A stretch of DNA of 64,000 nucleotides. Origin: Sambucus nigra (lineage: Eukaryota > Streptophyta > Magnoliopsida > Dipsacales > Adoxaceae). Below the pieces are notes generated by a model. That model did not search any database. It had not been told where the DNA came from and saw nothing but the letters and a program-made list of their open reading frames with translations. The stretch spans positions 540,393,137-540,457,136 of the forward strand of contig OX422217.1 of assembly GCA_949130495.1 (NCBI GenBank). Direction: 5' to 3'. The stretch's first letter is position 1; every line of letters starts with the position of its first letter. This document shows, piece after piece, positions 22,001 through 33,297 of the stretch. The translations under genes and the position numbers were made by a program.

Positions 22001-23265
22001 ATGGCTTCCAATATGGCGCATATGGAAGTCCTTGTATTGAAAGTAACGAAGAAGGTGAACTACGACAAATGGTGTATTCAATTCAAAGCTCTCTTTGGAT
22101 CCCAAGACCTTTGGGATGTTGTTTTTAATGTGTATTTTCAACCCACTACAGATAAGGAGGGTGCTTACACTGGAGAATAAAAGAACCCTCTCCGAGACCA
22201 AAAGAAGAAAGACAAGAAAGCGTTGTATCTAATTTATCAAGGATTGAAAGATTAAGCATTCGAGAAGATTGTTGAAGTAACGACGATCAAGCAGGAGTGG
22301 GATATTCTCAAAAACATAGTTAAAGGTTTTGATCGTGTTATGAGAATGCATCTTTAACCATTAAGGGCCGACTTCGAATCCACCCATATGAATGAAGGAG
22401 AAAATGTTTCCGACTATTATTCACGATTAGTTTCAATTATGATACAAATGAAGAGAGATGGAGAGAAAGTTGGTGATGTTTGGTTCATGGATAAGATTCT
22501 CTGATCTCTCACACATAACTTTGGGCGGACCTACCCCACCCCGAATGGGGGCGGCTGCACCCACATGTTTTTCGGATATTTCCTGTGAGTATTTATAGAA
22601 AAAAATATATTTTTTAGACCTATTTATAAGTTTTTAAGAATAAGGGGTCAATTATCTAAATAAGCTAAAGTTTTAAAACCTAAAAAAACATGGAACGTCT
22701 ACGTACCTTATAAGAGACCGACCTCTTTTTTGTTTTCATCTTTTTTTCCTCTCTCGTCTCCGCTCCCTCTATCCGCCCCCTGTTCTTCTCTCCCTCACAC
22801 CTCCCTTCTCCGCTCCTCTCCCACCCATGTACTCTCTCCTCATCTCTCCCTCACTCGCAAATGCTGTTAAAGAAGCAGAGCAGGAGCAAGAGTAGCACCA
22901 ACAGACCTGGAAGAATAACAGCCCCCATTCATTTTGAGTATGTTTCTTTTTTTAATAAATCTTATTAGTTACTTTTTTTCAATTGATCTAAAATTTTAAG
23001 TTGTTAATTAGTTTTTAGTTGTTAGTATGCTGAATTTCTTTTGAGTATGCTGAAATTTTTAGCTATTTTTGCATTTTGTAAAAAAACCCCACACTCACAT
23101 CCCGAAATTCCTGGGTCCACCACTGACTTTGAGCATGTGGTGATAGCGATTGAGGAATCAAAAGACTTAGAGATGATACGTGCAGAGGAGCTTCTAGGAA
23201 CGTCAGAAGAATGCAGCATCCACATTACTTAACCAAACTTTGGAGTCGAAGCTTAATATTAATAA
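22001..23265 (+). pseudogene. Copia gag, 5' part, split by hAT-like and CACTA insertions
   Basis: The frame starts MASNMAHMEVLVLKVTKKVN and continues through the UBN2-type Copia gag core: WCIQFKALFGSQDLWDVV, KKDKKALYLIYQGL, FEKIVEVTTIKQEWDIL, FESTHMNEGENVSDYYSRL. It stops at SLTHNF (about 22,520), resumes after a 600 bp insert as FEHVVIAIEESKDLEMIRAEELLG (23,132 onward), shifts frame once, and reaches TLESKLNIN at 23,265. Internal stops include TAA after YTGE, TAG after QGLKD and TGA after DKIL, so it is dead. The same frame continues at 46,031 when the CACTA transposon and one TAA copy are removed. Confidence 0.85.
22524..23123. mobile_element. hAT-like non-autonomous DNA element, 600 bp
   Basis: It interrupts the Copia gag frame exactly between SLTHNF and the following FEHVV. 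The ends are GGCGGACCTACC on the left and, complemented, GTGGTGGACCCAGG on the right, an imperfect inverted repeat of the GGGGCGGAGC-like type seen in hAT non-autonomous elements. Flanks TAACTTTG (22,516-22,523) and TGACTTTG (23,124-23,131) are an 8 bp duplication with one change. It encodes nothing recognisable and holds a C/T-rich stretch at 22,740-22,860. Confidence 0.6.
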
Positions 23266-23286
23266 CACAACACCAAATCTGCCGAA

Positions 23287-23527
23287 TTGTCACGGTCATT
23301 GACCTTGACAACTTCAGCTTGTCAAGGTCAATGACCGTGACAATTCTGGGCGAGACAATTTTTTTGTCACGTTCATATCACGGTCATTGACCGTGACAAG
23401 TTCTTTAGAATTATCACGGTCATGTCACGATCCCTGACAGTGATAAGTTTTGTCACGGTTAAGGACCGTGACAAACCTGTGACAATGTTAAAAAATTGTC
23501 ACGGTCAATGACCATGACAATTCTGGG
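23287..23527. repeat. CACTA left subterminal repeats
   Basis: Eight or so half- or full-copies of the palindrome TGTCACGGTCATTGACCGT(GACA) occur in both orientations. Such arrays are the binding sites for the TNPA-type protein in En/Spm transposons. Confidence 0.85.
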
Positions 23528-25084
23528 CAGAATTAAAAAAAATTCTGCTGGGCAGTATGGCCACTGCCACTTCCCAACAGTATATTTGTACCTGTTATAG
23601 CAACGTTGTTCCTATTCAAACATTATATATCCAAATAAAATAGAGATAATGCAAATATACATTCAAAATAGAGAGAATATGCATCACCATATAATTCAAA
23701 TGTAATAATTTAAAACAATTTCATTCAAACTTAAATCAATGTCACTAAATGTCTGGGGTATGGTTAATGCTGAGGAGGTGAGTAGGCCACACGATATACG
23801 AATTAACACATCCAATAATATACGCCGTGTCGCATTGTTCATGCAATCACAATTAGGAGTTCTCCTTCCCGGTCATCACATGCGTGATGAGCACCCTGGA
23901 CTCGATGTCTTGAAGCTCACGTCCATGAACTAGTACACCCTGGACAATATTCGAGTCCCTCAAACCCCGCCCTATCCGCTGGACATCAAATATGTCCATT
24001 ATAAACATGCTCGGCCAACCAAGTGTCGACATCGGTCTGTTGAAGGGAGCCAAATAGGGAAGTGGATCATCAAAGTCTGCACGTCCCGGCGATAAAGCAG
24101 CGAGGTCCACATTCTCATCCTCGTCCTCCCACACATCCTCCTCCCGCACCGCATTCTCCTTTCCTTTACCCTTACGGTTTCCGCCCAATGAACGCTTCAC
24201 GAATGAATATATATCTTGGACCGTCGCCTCCAAATGGGATAGCTTCGTGTCATGTGAATCAACCGTTCGATCCAACCCGGTGTCGTTCGTCTCCAATCCG
24301 ATGATCCTAGATTTGGCCACCCGTGAGCTCACCCCCTTGTCCTCCCCTTGCGATCAGAGCCAGGCACTTGGCTGAGTGCGTCTGTGGACAAAGATGCATT
24401 GTCGGCATCAGACTGCGACTCATGCACTTCCTTAAGCTTTGCCTGAAACGACAAAAAGCACATGATTAGTAAAATAAGTAAATTAAAAAATTATAATGTA
24501 ATTAACAAAAAGTAAACTGTCGGATTACTTACAATCGTGGTCGCGATGCTTGGGGACACCTCCTTGTCCTTACCCTTCTTCGTCCGAAGAGCCACACAAG
24601 TATCAAGCCTAGGCTACTCCCTGTCCCCTGAAATAAAATGAGGTAAAGTTAGTATCGGCCTCGCAAAGTAAAATAATGCAGAATAATATATTTTATGTAG
24701 TTATAGAAAAATTAAATCTTACCATCATCTTATGATCCACCTCGGCATAAGACGTACGGACGGAGTAGTGCACGTCTGTCTTTTTTGTCCAGTTTTCCCT
24801 TCCCGATTGGCTAGATGCCAATTGTCGCTCCCCGATCTCATTGTCAATGAATCTTTGCCATTGTGCCAATGAGATCGGCTCCTTCGGTGGGACGGATCCA
24901 TGCCATTGGATAATGGACTCTCGTGTCTTTCCAAAGTACCGGGCCGCATATTTTTCTTCCACATCTTGTGTTGCTCCCTCAACTGCTCCAAGACGGAATT
25001 GCGTAGCTTTGGATCCAGGTTGAATTGTTCCTGTCCAACAAATACAATGTTAGTTACAAATAAATATAAATATAAAAATAAAAT

Positions 25085-25126
25085 GAAATTGAAATCGAAA
25101 TCGAAATCGAAATCGAAATCGAAATT
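25085..25126. repeat. (GAAATC)n hexanucleotide microsatellite
   Basis: About six GAAATC/T units lie in the CACTA intron and end in the AAATT that became the target-site duplication of the Copia insertion. The tract resumes as GAAATTGAAA after 31,806. Confidence 0.9.
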
Positions 25127-26588
25127 TGTTAGCGCAGAGTAATTTCCTTTTATCTAAATTCAATAAATGATGCGGAAGCGTTGAATGATGGTTCACAAAT
25201 AAACAACGGCCAATATTTAATTTAAGTCCAAATTAAATAGAGTGTGATAATTTAAACCAAATTTTATCTTGAATAAGTCTAAGCATGCATTCTAAATTAT
25301 GAAGCAAGATAAAATAAACAATATCACACTACGCCGAGATGTACGAGGAAAAACCCAAGACGGGAAACAACCTCGGACGGCCCTAGCCACAAATCCACTA
25401 GATACGGAATTACAATTCCAAGACAGATAGACTTACAACGACTGACTCGATCCCTCTCAAGCCTCGACGCTTCTTCTTGTAGACACCTCTTCCTAGCGGA
25501 TAACCTCGGAACACCACCGCGATCTCGGAATCCACCGATAGGGCTTTCTATGGTCACCGTCACCCGTACATGGAGCCTTTCTCCAAGTGGGTAGAATAGC
25601 AACAAAACGTCTTCTTCTTTGATGGATGTAGAAGCAAACTAAAACTTCTCTTCTTGAATTCGGTAGAGATAAACCGGTGCCAAACTCCAAGCAATTTAAT
25701 ATGTAAATAAGAACTTGGACTAAACACAATTGGGTGTAAACTAGAGTGTGAAGGATTTTCTCTTTGAAAAATTAACACTCAAAACATGAACATTTTCCTA
25801 AACCATTTTTGCTCTCAAACTCTCTCTAAGAGATCAACTAAGTTGGAAAAGTTATGGAAATGTTAGTTTGGAAAATGTGATTCCCGCACTTCATAAAGTT
25901 TGAAAAAGTTGGTTAAAACTCAAGTGGGGAAGTGGGTGAAAAACTGTCAAAAACTGCCAAAAACTGTTCCCACCTGACAACTCGTTCGAACGACATTTCG
26001 TTCGAACGAAGTCTCGTTCGAACGAGACTTCTAACGAGGCTCCAGTATGGACTCGTTAGAAGCTCGTTGGAAATCTCGTTAGAACGAGAATATCGTTCGA
26101 ATGACATTTATAACGACAGACCAGTATGCCTTAGTGGGAACTCGTTGACAGGTTCGTTCGAACGACATCTGGTTCGAACGAAAAAACTCGTTCGAACAAC
26201 ATATCTAACGAACGACCAGAAAGATTGAAAAATTCGATTTTGGCCCAGAAAACTTTATGAACTTAATTTAAAGTCTTATATAATTTCTTTCTTAAAACAA
26301 AACGCATTCTTTATTAAACCTAACACCCAATAAACTTTGTTCCAAGCTCCTATATAGATATAATTGCATTCATACCTTGGGAGCATGGAACTATGATTGA
26401 TGACGTAGAAACGAGTCACACAAACCGGCATTTTGATGAAGCTTTATACTCTTTGCCGCTACGTCTTCAACAACCACTTCATAGGCTTGAGAACATTACA
26501 ATTGAAATATTATCCTATGAATAAATGTTTTTGTCCGGAATTGAGCCAAAACTATATATGGACTGAATTGGAAATTTGTGTCCTTACA
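25127..26588 (-). repeat. 3' LTR of gag-only Copia 1
   Basis: 1,462 bp, TG...CA. It is preceded (on -) by the purine tract CAAAGGGGGAGACT at 26,602-26,589. Confidence 0.95.
25982..26213. repeat. Cluster of TCGTTCGAACGA palindromes in Copia LTR
   Basis: Around ten copies of TCGTTCGAACGA or close variants, plus half-sites TCGTTAGAACGA and TCTAACGA, lie in 230 bp. The same array occurs in the other LTR at 31,196-31,430. Confidence 0.85.
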
Positions 26589-28332
26589 AGTCTCCCCCTT
26601 TGACTATTCCGGGACAAAAACCAAACAAAAATCCTAAAGGGCCGTCAAGCTCACTAGACTCAAAACATAACCCACCCAAACTTGACTCAACCCAAGGATC
26701 AAACGCTTTGCCATTGACAGATGCCGCTTTAGAAGAATTCCTTCACACTTAAGCAAACTCATCAAATGCATAGGGAATATCAAAGTATCAAATGCAATTA
26801 ATTAATTACTCCCTCTAAATTAATTCTCCCCTTTATCAAACACATGACCTACTTAGAAAGACGTCTCCCCCTAAGATAAATCTCCCCCAAACTAAGATAC
26901 GATAATAATAGGATTAGATACCATTTCTCCCCCTATCATCATTCTCCCCCTTTTTGTTCAGGAATAGGCAAAGGATAAAGAACGAATAAACGTAAAAGCA
27001 TGTTGAAGCTTAAAGTGTTAAGACATGAAAGCATATGGGCAATAAAAGCATAGGAAAAGACAAAACAAATATCATATATATATACAAACTAGAAATATAT
27101 CAATGAAGCACTTGCATATATATATAGATATAAACACACAGATGACACAAAATACAGTAAGTTTGCACACTTGTATGGCAAAAATGTGTCATATGGAAAC
27201 GGAAGTGTAGGGGTGTGAACTAGCAACAATTAAATTTAGACCCAAACACTTAAGAAACATTCACGGAGTTCTCATTTGATTGCAAATTTTATCACATTTA
27301 AATATAACCTCATGTGACAATATAAAGATTGAACTCAATGAACAAACATACACAATGCATACAAGCCTAGCATGATGATGATTCTACAAACCAAATAGAG
27401 TCATGACATTAAAGACAACTAGGATAAACGGACATTGTGCAAACCGTTGATATACCATCCAATTTTCCCTCAATAAGCATATATATTCTTTTACTTTTGA
27501 ATGAATATATCAAACAAACATAGGCCTTGGCAATTGTTTTCTTTTTAATGCCAAATATTCTGTTTTTAGGCCTTTGGATCACGTATTTCTTTTAGATCCA
27601 ATAAACGGTGGCTTACTATCGCAAAGGATCACTTAGTCCTTTCGGAGCCCTTCCCCGTGCATATTTATTTATCATGTTTTCATTTTCACACAAATCTCAC
27701 ATGCAACGGATTTTGACATTCACTAGTCCTCCTAGGTCATAGATATGTAGATGACTATATTGGTAGGAGAACACCTCAAAGAGCTCAAATATAACATGTG
27801 ACATTAAGATTTCAAAAGATCTCGTGCATGTGTGAAAAGAGGCATATAAAAATAGAATCCATTTAAACAACACAAAATCCAACTACTCCATATAAAGCAT
27901 GGTAAAGAACATTTTAAGGATTGAGAATCTAAACCAATAGTTCTAGCCACGTGGGAGCGTTAAAGAAGGGATTCAAACACAAGTATATGCCACTTAAAGT
28001 GTGTCAAACTAAAATACACACAAAAAAAATCTTTTTGAGTTTTTAACATTTTTAATCAAAAATAGATATTTACTCAAAAGGACAAACAAAAATCATTTGT
28101 ATTTTTCATTAAGCTTAAATGAAATAAATAAAACACAAATGATAAACAAAAATCTTTTTATATTATGCAGTCAATTCAAGAAAAAATATAATACAAAAAG
28201 ATAAACAAGTCAAAATATCTAGTATGTGATATGAAATAATGCAATGACTAGAAAATGACTAAACAAGCATACATTTTAGCATGTGAATATAGCATGAAGT
28301 ACAAAAGCTAAAGTATGCAAATACTAACACAT
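26589..28332 (-). other. Non-coding 3' interior of gag-only Copia 1
   Basis: 1.7 kb without a supported coding region where pol would lie in a full element. The first 365 bp hold the polypurine tract plus at least five further CTCCCCC copies (26,800-26,952), and the rest is AT-rich. Confidence 0.8.
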
Positions 28333-30213
28333 TCATCCTTTAGATTTAGCAATGGAGGAAGCATGTGAAAGTAAATGAGAATCACAAATCCTATTTTGCA
28401 AGGCAACCAAGTCGGATTTCCTAACCCAAATTAATGAAGAATGACTATCTTGGGGTGTTGGAACGTTAACTACCGTGGTTACGTTACTATGGGATTTTCT
28501 AGGAATTCGTTTCAGATCAAAACAAAATTTTCTAAGATGACCTTTTCGATCACAATGTGTACAAGCAAGAGCATGTCGAAAAGATTGACCTAAGGAGTGA
28601 TCATTAAATGCATTCCTAGTAGATTCTCCTAAAACAGTGGTTTTGGCATTATGAGTAAATTCATTACAAGTATTGAAGCCTAAACCACAAGTGTCATTTT
28701 TAATTTGGACCGTTCCTAACATTTTATCTAGTTTTTCCGAACGACACTCCAAATCAAATTTGACATTACTAAAGTCTTTTAATTTATCTTGTAATTCTAA
28801 AATGTTGGACTCTAATAAAGCATTTCGCTCTTCAAAAGCAAGAAGCTCCTTTTTCAAGGATTCCATTAAACCCCTAAGGCTATCTCTTTCGCCTTCTACG
28901 TATTCTAGCTTCTCTCGAAGAGTACTCTCACGTGTCCTAAGGTCTTCTATTAAATCATTTTCATCAACGACCTTGACACTCTCTCTTAAACTAGCTTCTA
29001 ACTTCAAATTAGCTCTTTTTAATTTAATAGATTCGGTATACAGTTCTTGAAAAGCATTTTGAAGTTCACTCATATCAACCTCATCTTCATTTTTACTCTC
29101 TCTTTCGTCTTCACTCTCACTATCATAAAAAATAAAATAATCATGTACAATGACCTTGGAAGTGGCATGTGCTATTGTTTCATCAATCGATGAGTTCTCA
29201 CTATCACTCACATGGCTAGCCATAAAAGCCACAAAATTTTTCTTAGTGGGGGAATCGGGCTTCTCTTCCTTATCACTATCACTAAGGGTTGCATTATATG
29301 AAATGGGTCGCTTACCATCTTTCCTTAGTTTAGTGGGGCACTCATAAGCCCTATGGCCATAACCTTCACAACCAAAACACTTATCAGACTCGTCCCTATC
29401 TAAATTGTCATTGCTAGGTTTAGGTATCTTCTCGGCTTTAGAAATATTCTCGCTTTTATCATGTTTAGAAGTATCAAATTTCTTAAAATCATTTTTAAAT
29501 TTATCTTTGTTAAATTTAAGAAATTTTCTAAATTTACGAGCAAACAAAGCCATGTCTTCCGAGTCACTTTCACTATCGCTCTCTACTACTTGTTTGACCT
29601 CTTTTCGGGCTTTTAAAGCAACACCCTTTTCAATTTTCTTTTCAGTTTTAGAGGGAAACATATCTAGTTCATAGGTTTGTAAATCACCTACAAGCTCTTC
29701 TAATTTCGTAGAGGCTAAAGTGGGTAAAGAATTTAAAATGGTCACTTTAGGAATAAATCTATCGGGTAGGGACCTTAAAATTTTCTTTACAACACGGTCG
29801 TCAGGTATTTTCTCTCCCAAGTTAAAAGATGAATTAACAATATCAGAAAGTCTAGCATAAAATTTATCAAAAGTTTCTTTTTCATCCATTTTGATAGTTT
29901 CAAATTGAGTGGTGAGGTTTTGGAGTTTTGAAGCTTTAACGACACTAGTTCCTTCATGAGTTAATTGTAAAATATCCCAAGCTTCTTTAGCAGTTTCACA
30001 CGTCATAATACGCCGGAATTCATCCGGTGCGACAGCGCTAAATAAGGCATTTAAACCTCGGGAATTAAAGTTATCAAGTTTAAACTCATTTTCAGTCCAT
30101 CTATCGGCGGGTTTGATAACACGTTCATTTTCAAATAAGTAAGTTGGTGGGGAGTACCCGGTAACAACAGACATCCAAACTCTCTCGTCGATAGATTTTA
30201 GTGCCGATGTCAT
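28333..30213 (-). CDS. Copia gag polyprotein (UBN2, two zinc knuckles), 626 aa
   Basis: One open frame. The UBN2 gag domain spans roughly residues 1-190 (CETAKEAWDILQLTHEGTS, FDKFYARLSDIVNSSFNLGE, VKKILRSLPDRF). A first CX2CX4HX4C knuckle, CFGCEGYGHRAYEC, is near residue 280 and a second, CTHCDRKGHLRKFC, near 545. Charged coiled-coil sequence lies between them (about 400-490). Gag would form the virus-like particle that packages the element RNA. Recognisable gag sequence continues upstream of the first ATG (FDGSNYAYWKAQ) to a TAA, so the original N-terminus appears lost and translation may begin at 30,213. The frame simply ends, with no fused protease. The ORF is otherwise intact and likely recent. 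Confidence 0.9.
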   Translation of the reverse strand: MTSALKSIDERVWMSVVTGYSPPTYLFENERVIKPADRWTENEFKLDNFNSRGLNALFSAVAPDEFRRIMTCETAKEAWDILQLTHEGTSVVKASKLQNLTTQFETIKMDEKETFDKFYARLSDIVNSSFNLGEKIPDDRVVKKILRSLPDRFIPKVTILNSLPTLASTKLEELVGDLQTYELDMFPSKTEKKIEKGVALKARKEVKQVVESDSESDSEDMALFARKFRKFLKFNKDKFKNDFKKFDTSKHDKSENISKAEKIPKPSNDNLDRDESDKCFGCEGYGHRAYECPTKLRKDGKRPISYNATLSDSDKEEKPDSPTKKNFVAFMASHVSDSENSSIDETIAHATSKVIVHDYFIFYDSESEDERESKNEDEVDMSELQNAFQELYTESIKLKRANLKLEASLRESVKVVDENDLIEDLRTRESTLREKLEYVEGERDSLRGLMESLKKELLAFEERNALLESNILELQDKLKDFSNVKFDLECRSEKLDKMLGTVQIKNDTCGLGFNTCNEFTHNAKTTVLGESTRNAFNDHSLGQSFRHALACTHCDRKGHLRKFCFDLKRIPRKSHSNVTTVVNVPTPQDSHSSLIWVRKSDLVALQNRICDSHLLSHASSIAKSKG

Positions 30214-30333
30214 TTGCGCTTTCCAATACGCGTAGTTTGAACCATCGAAAATAGGAAATTTTGAAAATGGGGAAAATCCATTTTAGCCAAAAAATTATTT
30301 AAAAAGATCGTTAACGAAATAATTTATCGCTTT

Positions 30334-30346
30334 GGCTCTGATACCA
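30334..30346 (-). promoter_or_regulatory. Primer binding site, tRNA-Met type
   Basis: On the - strand it reads TGGTATCAGAGCC, the standard Copia initiator-tRNA primer site, three bases inside the 5' LTR. Confidence 0.92.
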
Positions 30347-30349
30347 ATT

Positions 30350-31801
30350 TGTTAGCGCAGAGTAATTTACTTTTATCTAAATTCAATAAATGATGCGGAA
30401 GCTTTGAATGATGGTTCACAAATAAACAACGGCCAATATTTAATATAAGTCCAAATTAAATAGAGTGTGATAATTTAAACTAAATTTTATCTTGAATAAG
30501 TCTAAGCATGCGTTCTAAATTATGAAGCAAGATAAAATAAACAATATCACACTACGCCGAGATGTACGAGGAAAAACCCAAGACGGGAAACAACCTCGGA
30601 CGGCCCTAGCCACAAATCCACTAGATACGGAATTATAATTACAAGACAGATAGACTTACAACGACTGACTCGATCCCTCTCAAGCCTCGACGCTTCTTCT
30701 TGTAGACACCTCTTCCTAGCGGATAACCTCGGAACACCACCGCGATCTCGGAATCCACCGATGGGGCTTTCTATGGTCACCGTCACCCGTACATGGAGCC
30801 TTTCTCCAAGTGGGTAGAATAGCAACAAAACTTCTTCTTCTTTGATGGATGTAGAAGCAAACCAAAACTTCTCTTCTTGAATTCGGTAGAGATAAACCGG
30901 TGCCAAACTCCAAGCAATTTAATATGTAAATAAGAACTTGGACTAAACACAATTGGGTGTAAAATAGAGTGTGAAGGATTTTCTCTTTGAAAAATTAACA
31001 CTCAAAACATGAACATTTTTCTAAACCATTTTTGCTCTCAAACTCTCTCTAAGAGATAAACTAAGTTGGAAAAGTTATGGAAATGTTAGTTTGGAAAATG
31101 TGATTCCCGCACTTCATAAAGTCTGAAAAAGTTGGTTAAAAACCAAGTGGGAAAGTGGGTGAAAAACTGCCAAAAACTGTTCCCGCCTGACAGCTCGTTC
31201 GAACGACATTTCGTTCGAACGAAGTCTCGTTTGAACGAGACTTCTAACGAGGCTCCAGTATGGACTCGTTAGAAGCTCGTTGGAAATCTCGTTAGAACGA
31301 GAATATCGTTCGAACGACATTTCTAACGACAGACCAGTATGCCTTAGTGGGAACTCGTTGGCAGGTTCGTTCGAACGACATCTAGTTCGAACGAAAAAAC
31401 TCGTTCGAACGACATATCTAACGAACGACCAGAAAGATTGAAAAATTCGATTTTGGCCCAGAAAACTTTATGAACTTAATTTAAAGTCTTATATAATTTC
31501 TTTCTTAAAACAAAACGCAGTTTTTATTAAACCTAACACCCAATAAACTTTGTTCCAAGCTCCTATATAGATATAATTGCATTCATACCTTGGGAGCATG
31601 GAACTGTGATTGATGACGTAGAAACGAGGCACACAAACCGGCATTTTGATGAAGCTTTATACTCTTTGCCGCTACGTCTTCAACAACCACTTTATAGGCT
31701 TGAGAACATTACAATTGAAATATTATCCTATGAATAAATGTTTTTGTCCGGAATTGAGCCAAAACTATATATAGACTCAATTGGAAATTTGTGTCCTTAC
31801 A
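30350..31801 (-). repeat. 5' LTR of gag-only Copia 1
   Basis: 1,452 bp and almost identical to the 3' LTR, with roughly twenty visible differences, suggesting a fairly recent insertion. Confidence 0.95.
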
Positions 31802-32103
31802 AAATTGAAATTGAAATATTCATATAAATATAAATATATTACCTGTAATGCCACCTAAATAGCTAAATTGAGCTCATATGGCACCTACTTCCAACTAATG
31901 TACCCCGGGCCGATGATCGCCTTTACCAGCTCGAGGGATCTCGCTAATAGCCCCGACTTGTTCTCGATGGGCATCCCCAATTTTCCATATTTGGGGAGAC
32001 TAGGGGCCGAGGAGCCCTCGTCGCCTCCGCTACCACCGAGCCCAGACGACATCATCATAACTAGCATCATCATCCTCGCCTTAATACCTGAAGGAGACAT
32101 TTG

Positions 32104-32453
32104 CTGTAAAAAAATGTTATTAGTACATATCAAAATGAATTAAAAGAAGACATGCAAATATATACAATTACTACAAATAAAAATGAATTGTTACTATTAA
32201 TATGTAAAAGAGTGAAACATCCCCAACCCCACCCACCACACACTCGCACACACACACACAGCCCCCCTTCCCTCCTGCCCCCCCTGCATGGTAGATCAAG
32301 TTGCACTGCATGGTAGTTGCATTTATGATCATAAAATGATAACGCTTTTGAAATAGCTAAAATAAACGTTATATGTAGAGTATTTTGGAATAAAAATATA
32401 TATTTCTTCGTATTTCCCAACCTGCTAAGCACTTTGTTGACCCCTACTTTTTA
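32104..32453. other. CACTA interior, no gene seen
   Basis: It contains a C-rich and CA-rich tract (32,219-32,285) resembling the one at 45.54-45.72 kb on the other side of the Gypsy insertion. No coding sequence is supported. Confidence 0.5.
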
Positions 32454-32885
32454 TGTTAAAAAACCCCACCCCCAGGTGCTTCCGGTAGGGACGGAAGCAA
32501 GGATGTTGGTAAGGCTTCCTAGAGTTATAATCGTTGTTAGAGTTCTACCATAACATTTTAAAAATTGTATTTGAGGCCATTTCAATTATTCGGGCCGTGG
32601 CCCATTTATTGTAATAATACAGGAGTTTCGTGGTATATTTCCTTATTATTAGCATCGTTGGATTTAATGGAATTTTTTCTAAATAAATATTGCTAATTAA
32701 TTAATTTCCTTACAAATAAAGTCTTTTCCATAAATGAAAATTTGTTAATTACCTTATATTTCTTATAAAATGCTTCAAATTAGAGGCTTTCCCTATATAA
32801 TAAAATTTAATATTCCCCCTCCACCCTGAACACCTAGACTCCGGTTTTACCCAACGGTAGCCCAAATCCAAGTCGGGGCGTTACA
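32454..32885 (-). repeat. Possible solo LTR, about 430 bp
   Basis: On the - strand the ends read TGTAACGCCCCGACTTGG and GGGTGGGGTTTTTTAACA, resembling chromovirus-type LTR ends. No target-site duplication is visible and no partner exists, so this is tentative. Confidence 0.35.
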
Positions 32886-33297
32886 CATTCCGACAAAGCT
32901 TCACATAATTATGTATCCACCGAACTTCAGCAAACTTCGTCCCATCATCATTCACTATTATACATTTGAGGATGTTACTACTGGATTAATTTAAAGGACA
33001 TAAATGACTTAGAATGCCCATGGTTTAACATAACAATAATATGATTTTATAAGATTTTCCATATAGAGATAAACTTCCTCCTTCCTTAAAATGGATAAGA
33101 CTCATGTTTATTTTTAACAATTATATGGGGTGGGAAAAGAAGTATGGAGTTGGACTAAGTTTATTTCAGTTGTAAAACTCATTCCTCTAATATGAAATTA
33201 TTGTTTTGGACAAGAATTATACATTACACAAATGTTATGTAATGTGTGTATTATTATTGTAGGTGTGTGTGTGTGTGTGTGTGTTTTATATAGTTGT
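32886..33297. other. CACTA interior, no gene seen
   Basis: AT-rich sequence ending in a (GT)n tract at 33,263-33,284 and the GTTGT duplication at 33,293-33,297. Confidence 0.5.

Larger units (their letters stand above)
25127..31801 (-). mobile_element. Gag-only (non-autonomous) Copia element 1
   Basis: Two near-identical LTRs (TGTTAGCGCAG...TCCTTACA on +) are flanked by perfect AAATT duplications at 25,122-25,126 and 31,802-31,806. On the - strand the order is 5' LTR, tRNA-Met primer site, one gag frame of 626 codons, 1.7 kb of non-coding sequence, polypurine tract, 3' LTR. No protease, integrase, RT or RNase H is present. The organisation matches the gag-only TR-GAG class of plant elements. 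It is inserted in the CACTA gene's intron. Confidence 0.92.
23853..32103 (-). pseudogene. CACTA accessory protein (Transposase_24, Ptta/En/Spm), split gene
   Basis: The - strand exons read 32,103-31,843, 25,030-24,723, 24,627-24,533 and about 24,442-23,853, with GT-AG borders throughout. The first starts near MSPSGIKARMMM and runs to YISWK. The second holds the Transposase_24-like core (EQFNLDPKLRNSVLEQLRE, YAARYFGKTRE, ISLAQWQRFIDNE). The third is RLDTCVALRTKKGKDKEV and the fourth contains DALSQVPGSDRKGRTRG, a family hallmark. Known relatives bind CACTA subterminal repeats. The copy is broken: two TAGs in the first exon, a one-base shift in the second, a TAG in the third and a stop/shift after RTRG. 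A gag-only Copia element sits in the intron between the first two exons, which is only about 130 bp once that element is removed. Confidence 0.75.

Noticed and set aside
25324..25778. ORFs within the Copia 1 LTRs, mirrored at 30,547-31,001
   Set aside because: Frames are short, overlapping and differ in length between the two LTR copies; no domain is visible. They are treated as LTR sequence.
25982..26213. CRISPR-like array of short palindromes
   Set aside because: The repeats are imperfect with irregular spacing, occur identically in both LTRs of a retrotransposon, and the genome is a plant.
28673..29674. + strand ORFs rich in serine and leucine
   Set aside because: They are antisense shadows of the gag frame at 28,333-30,213.
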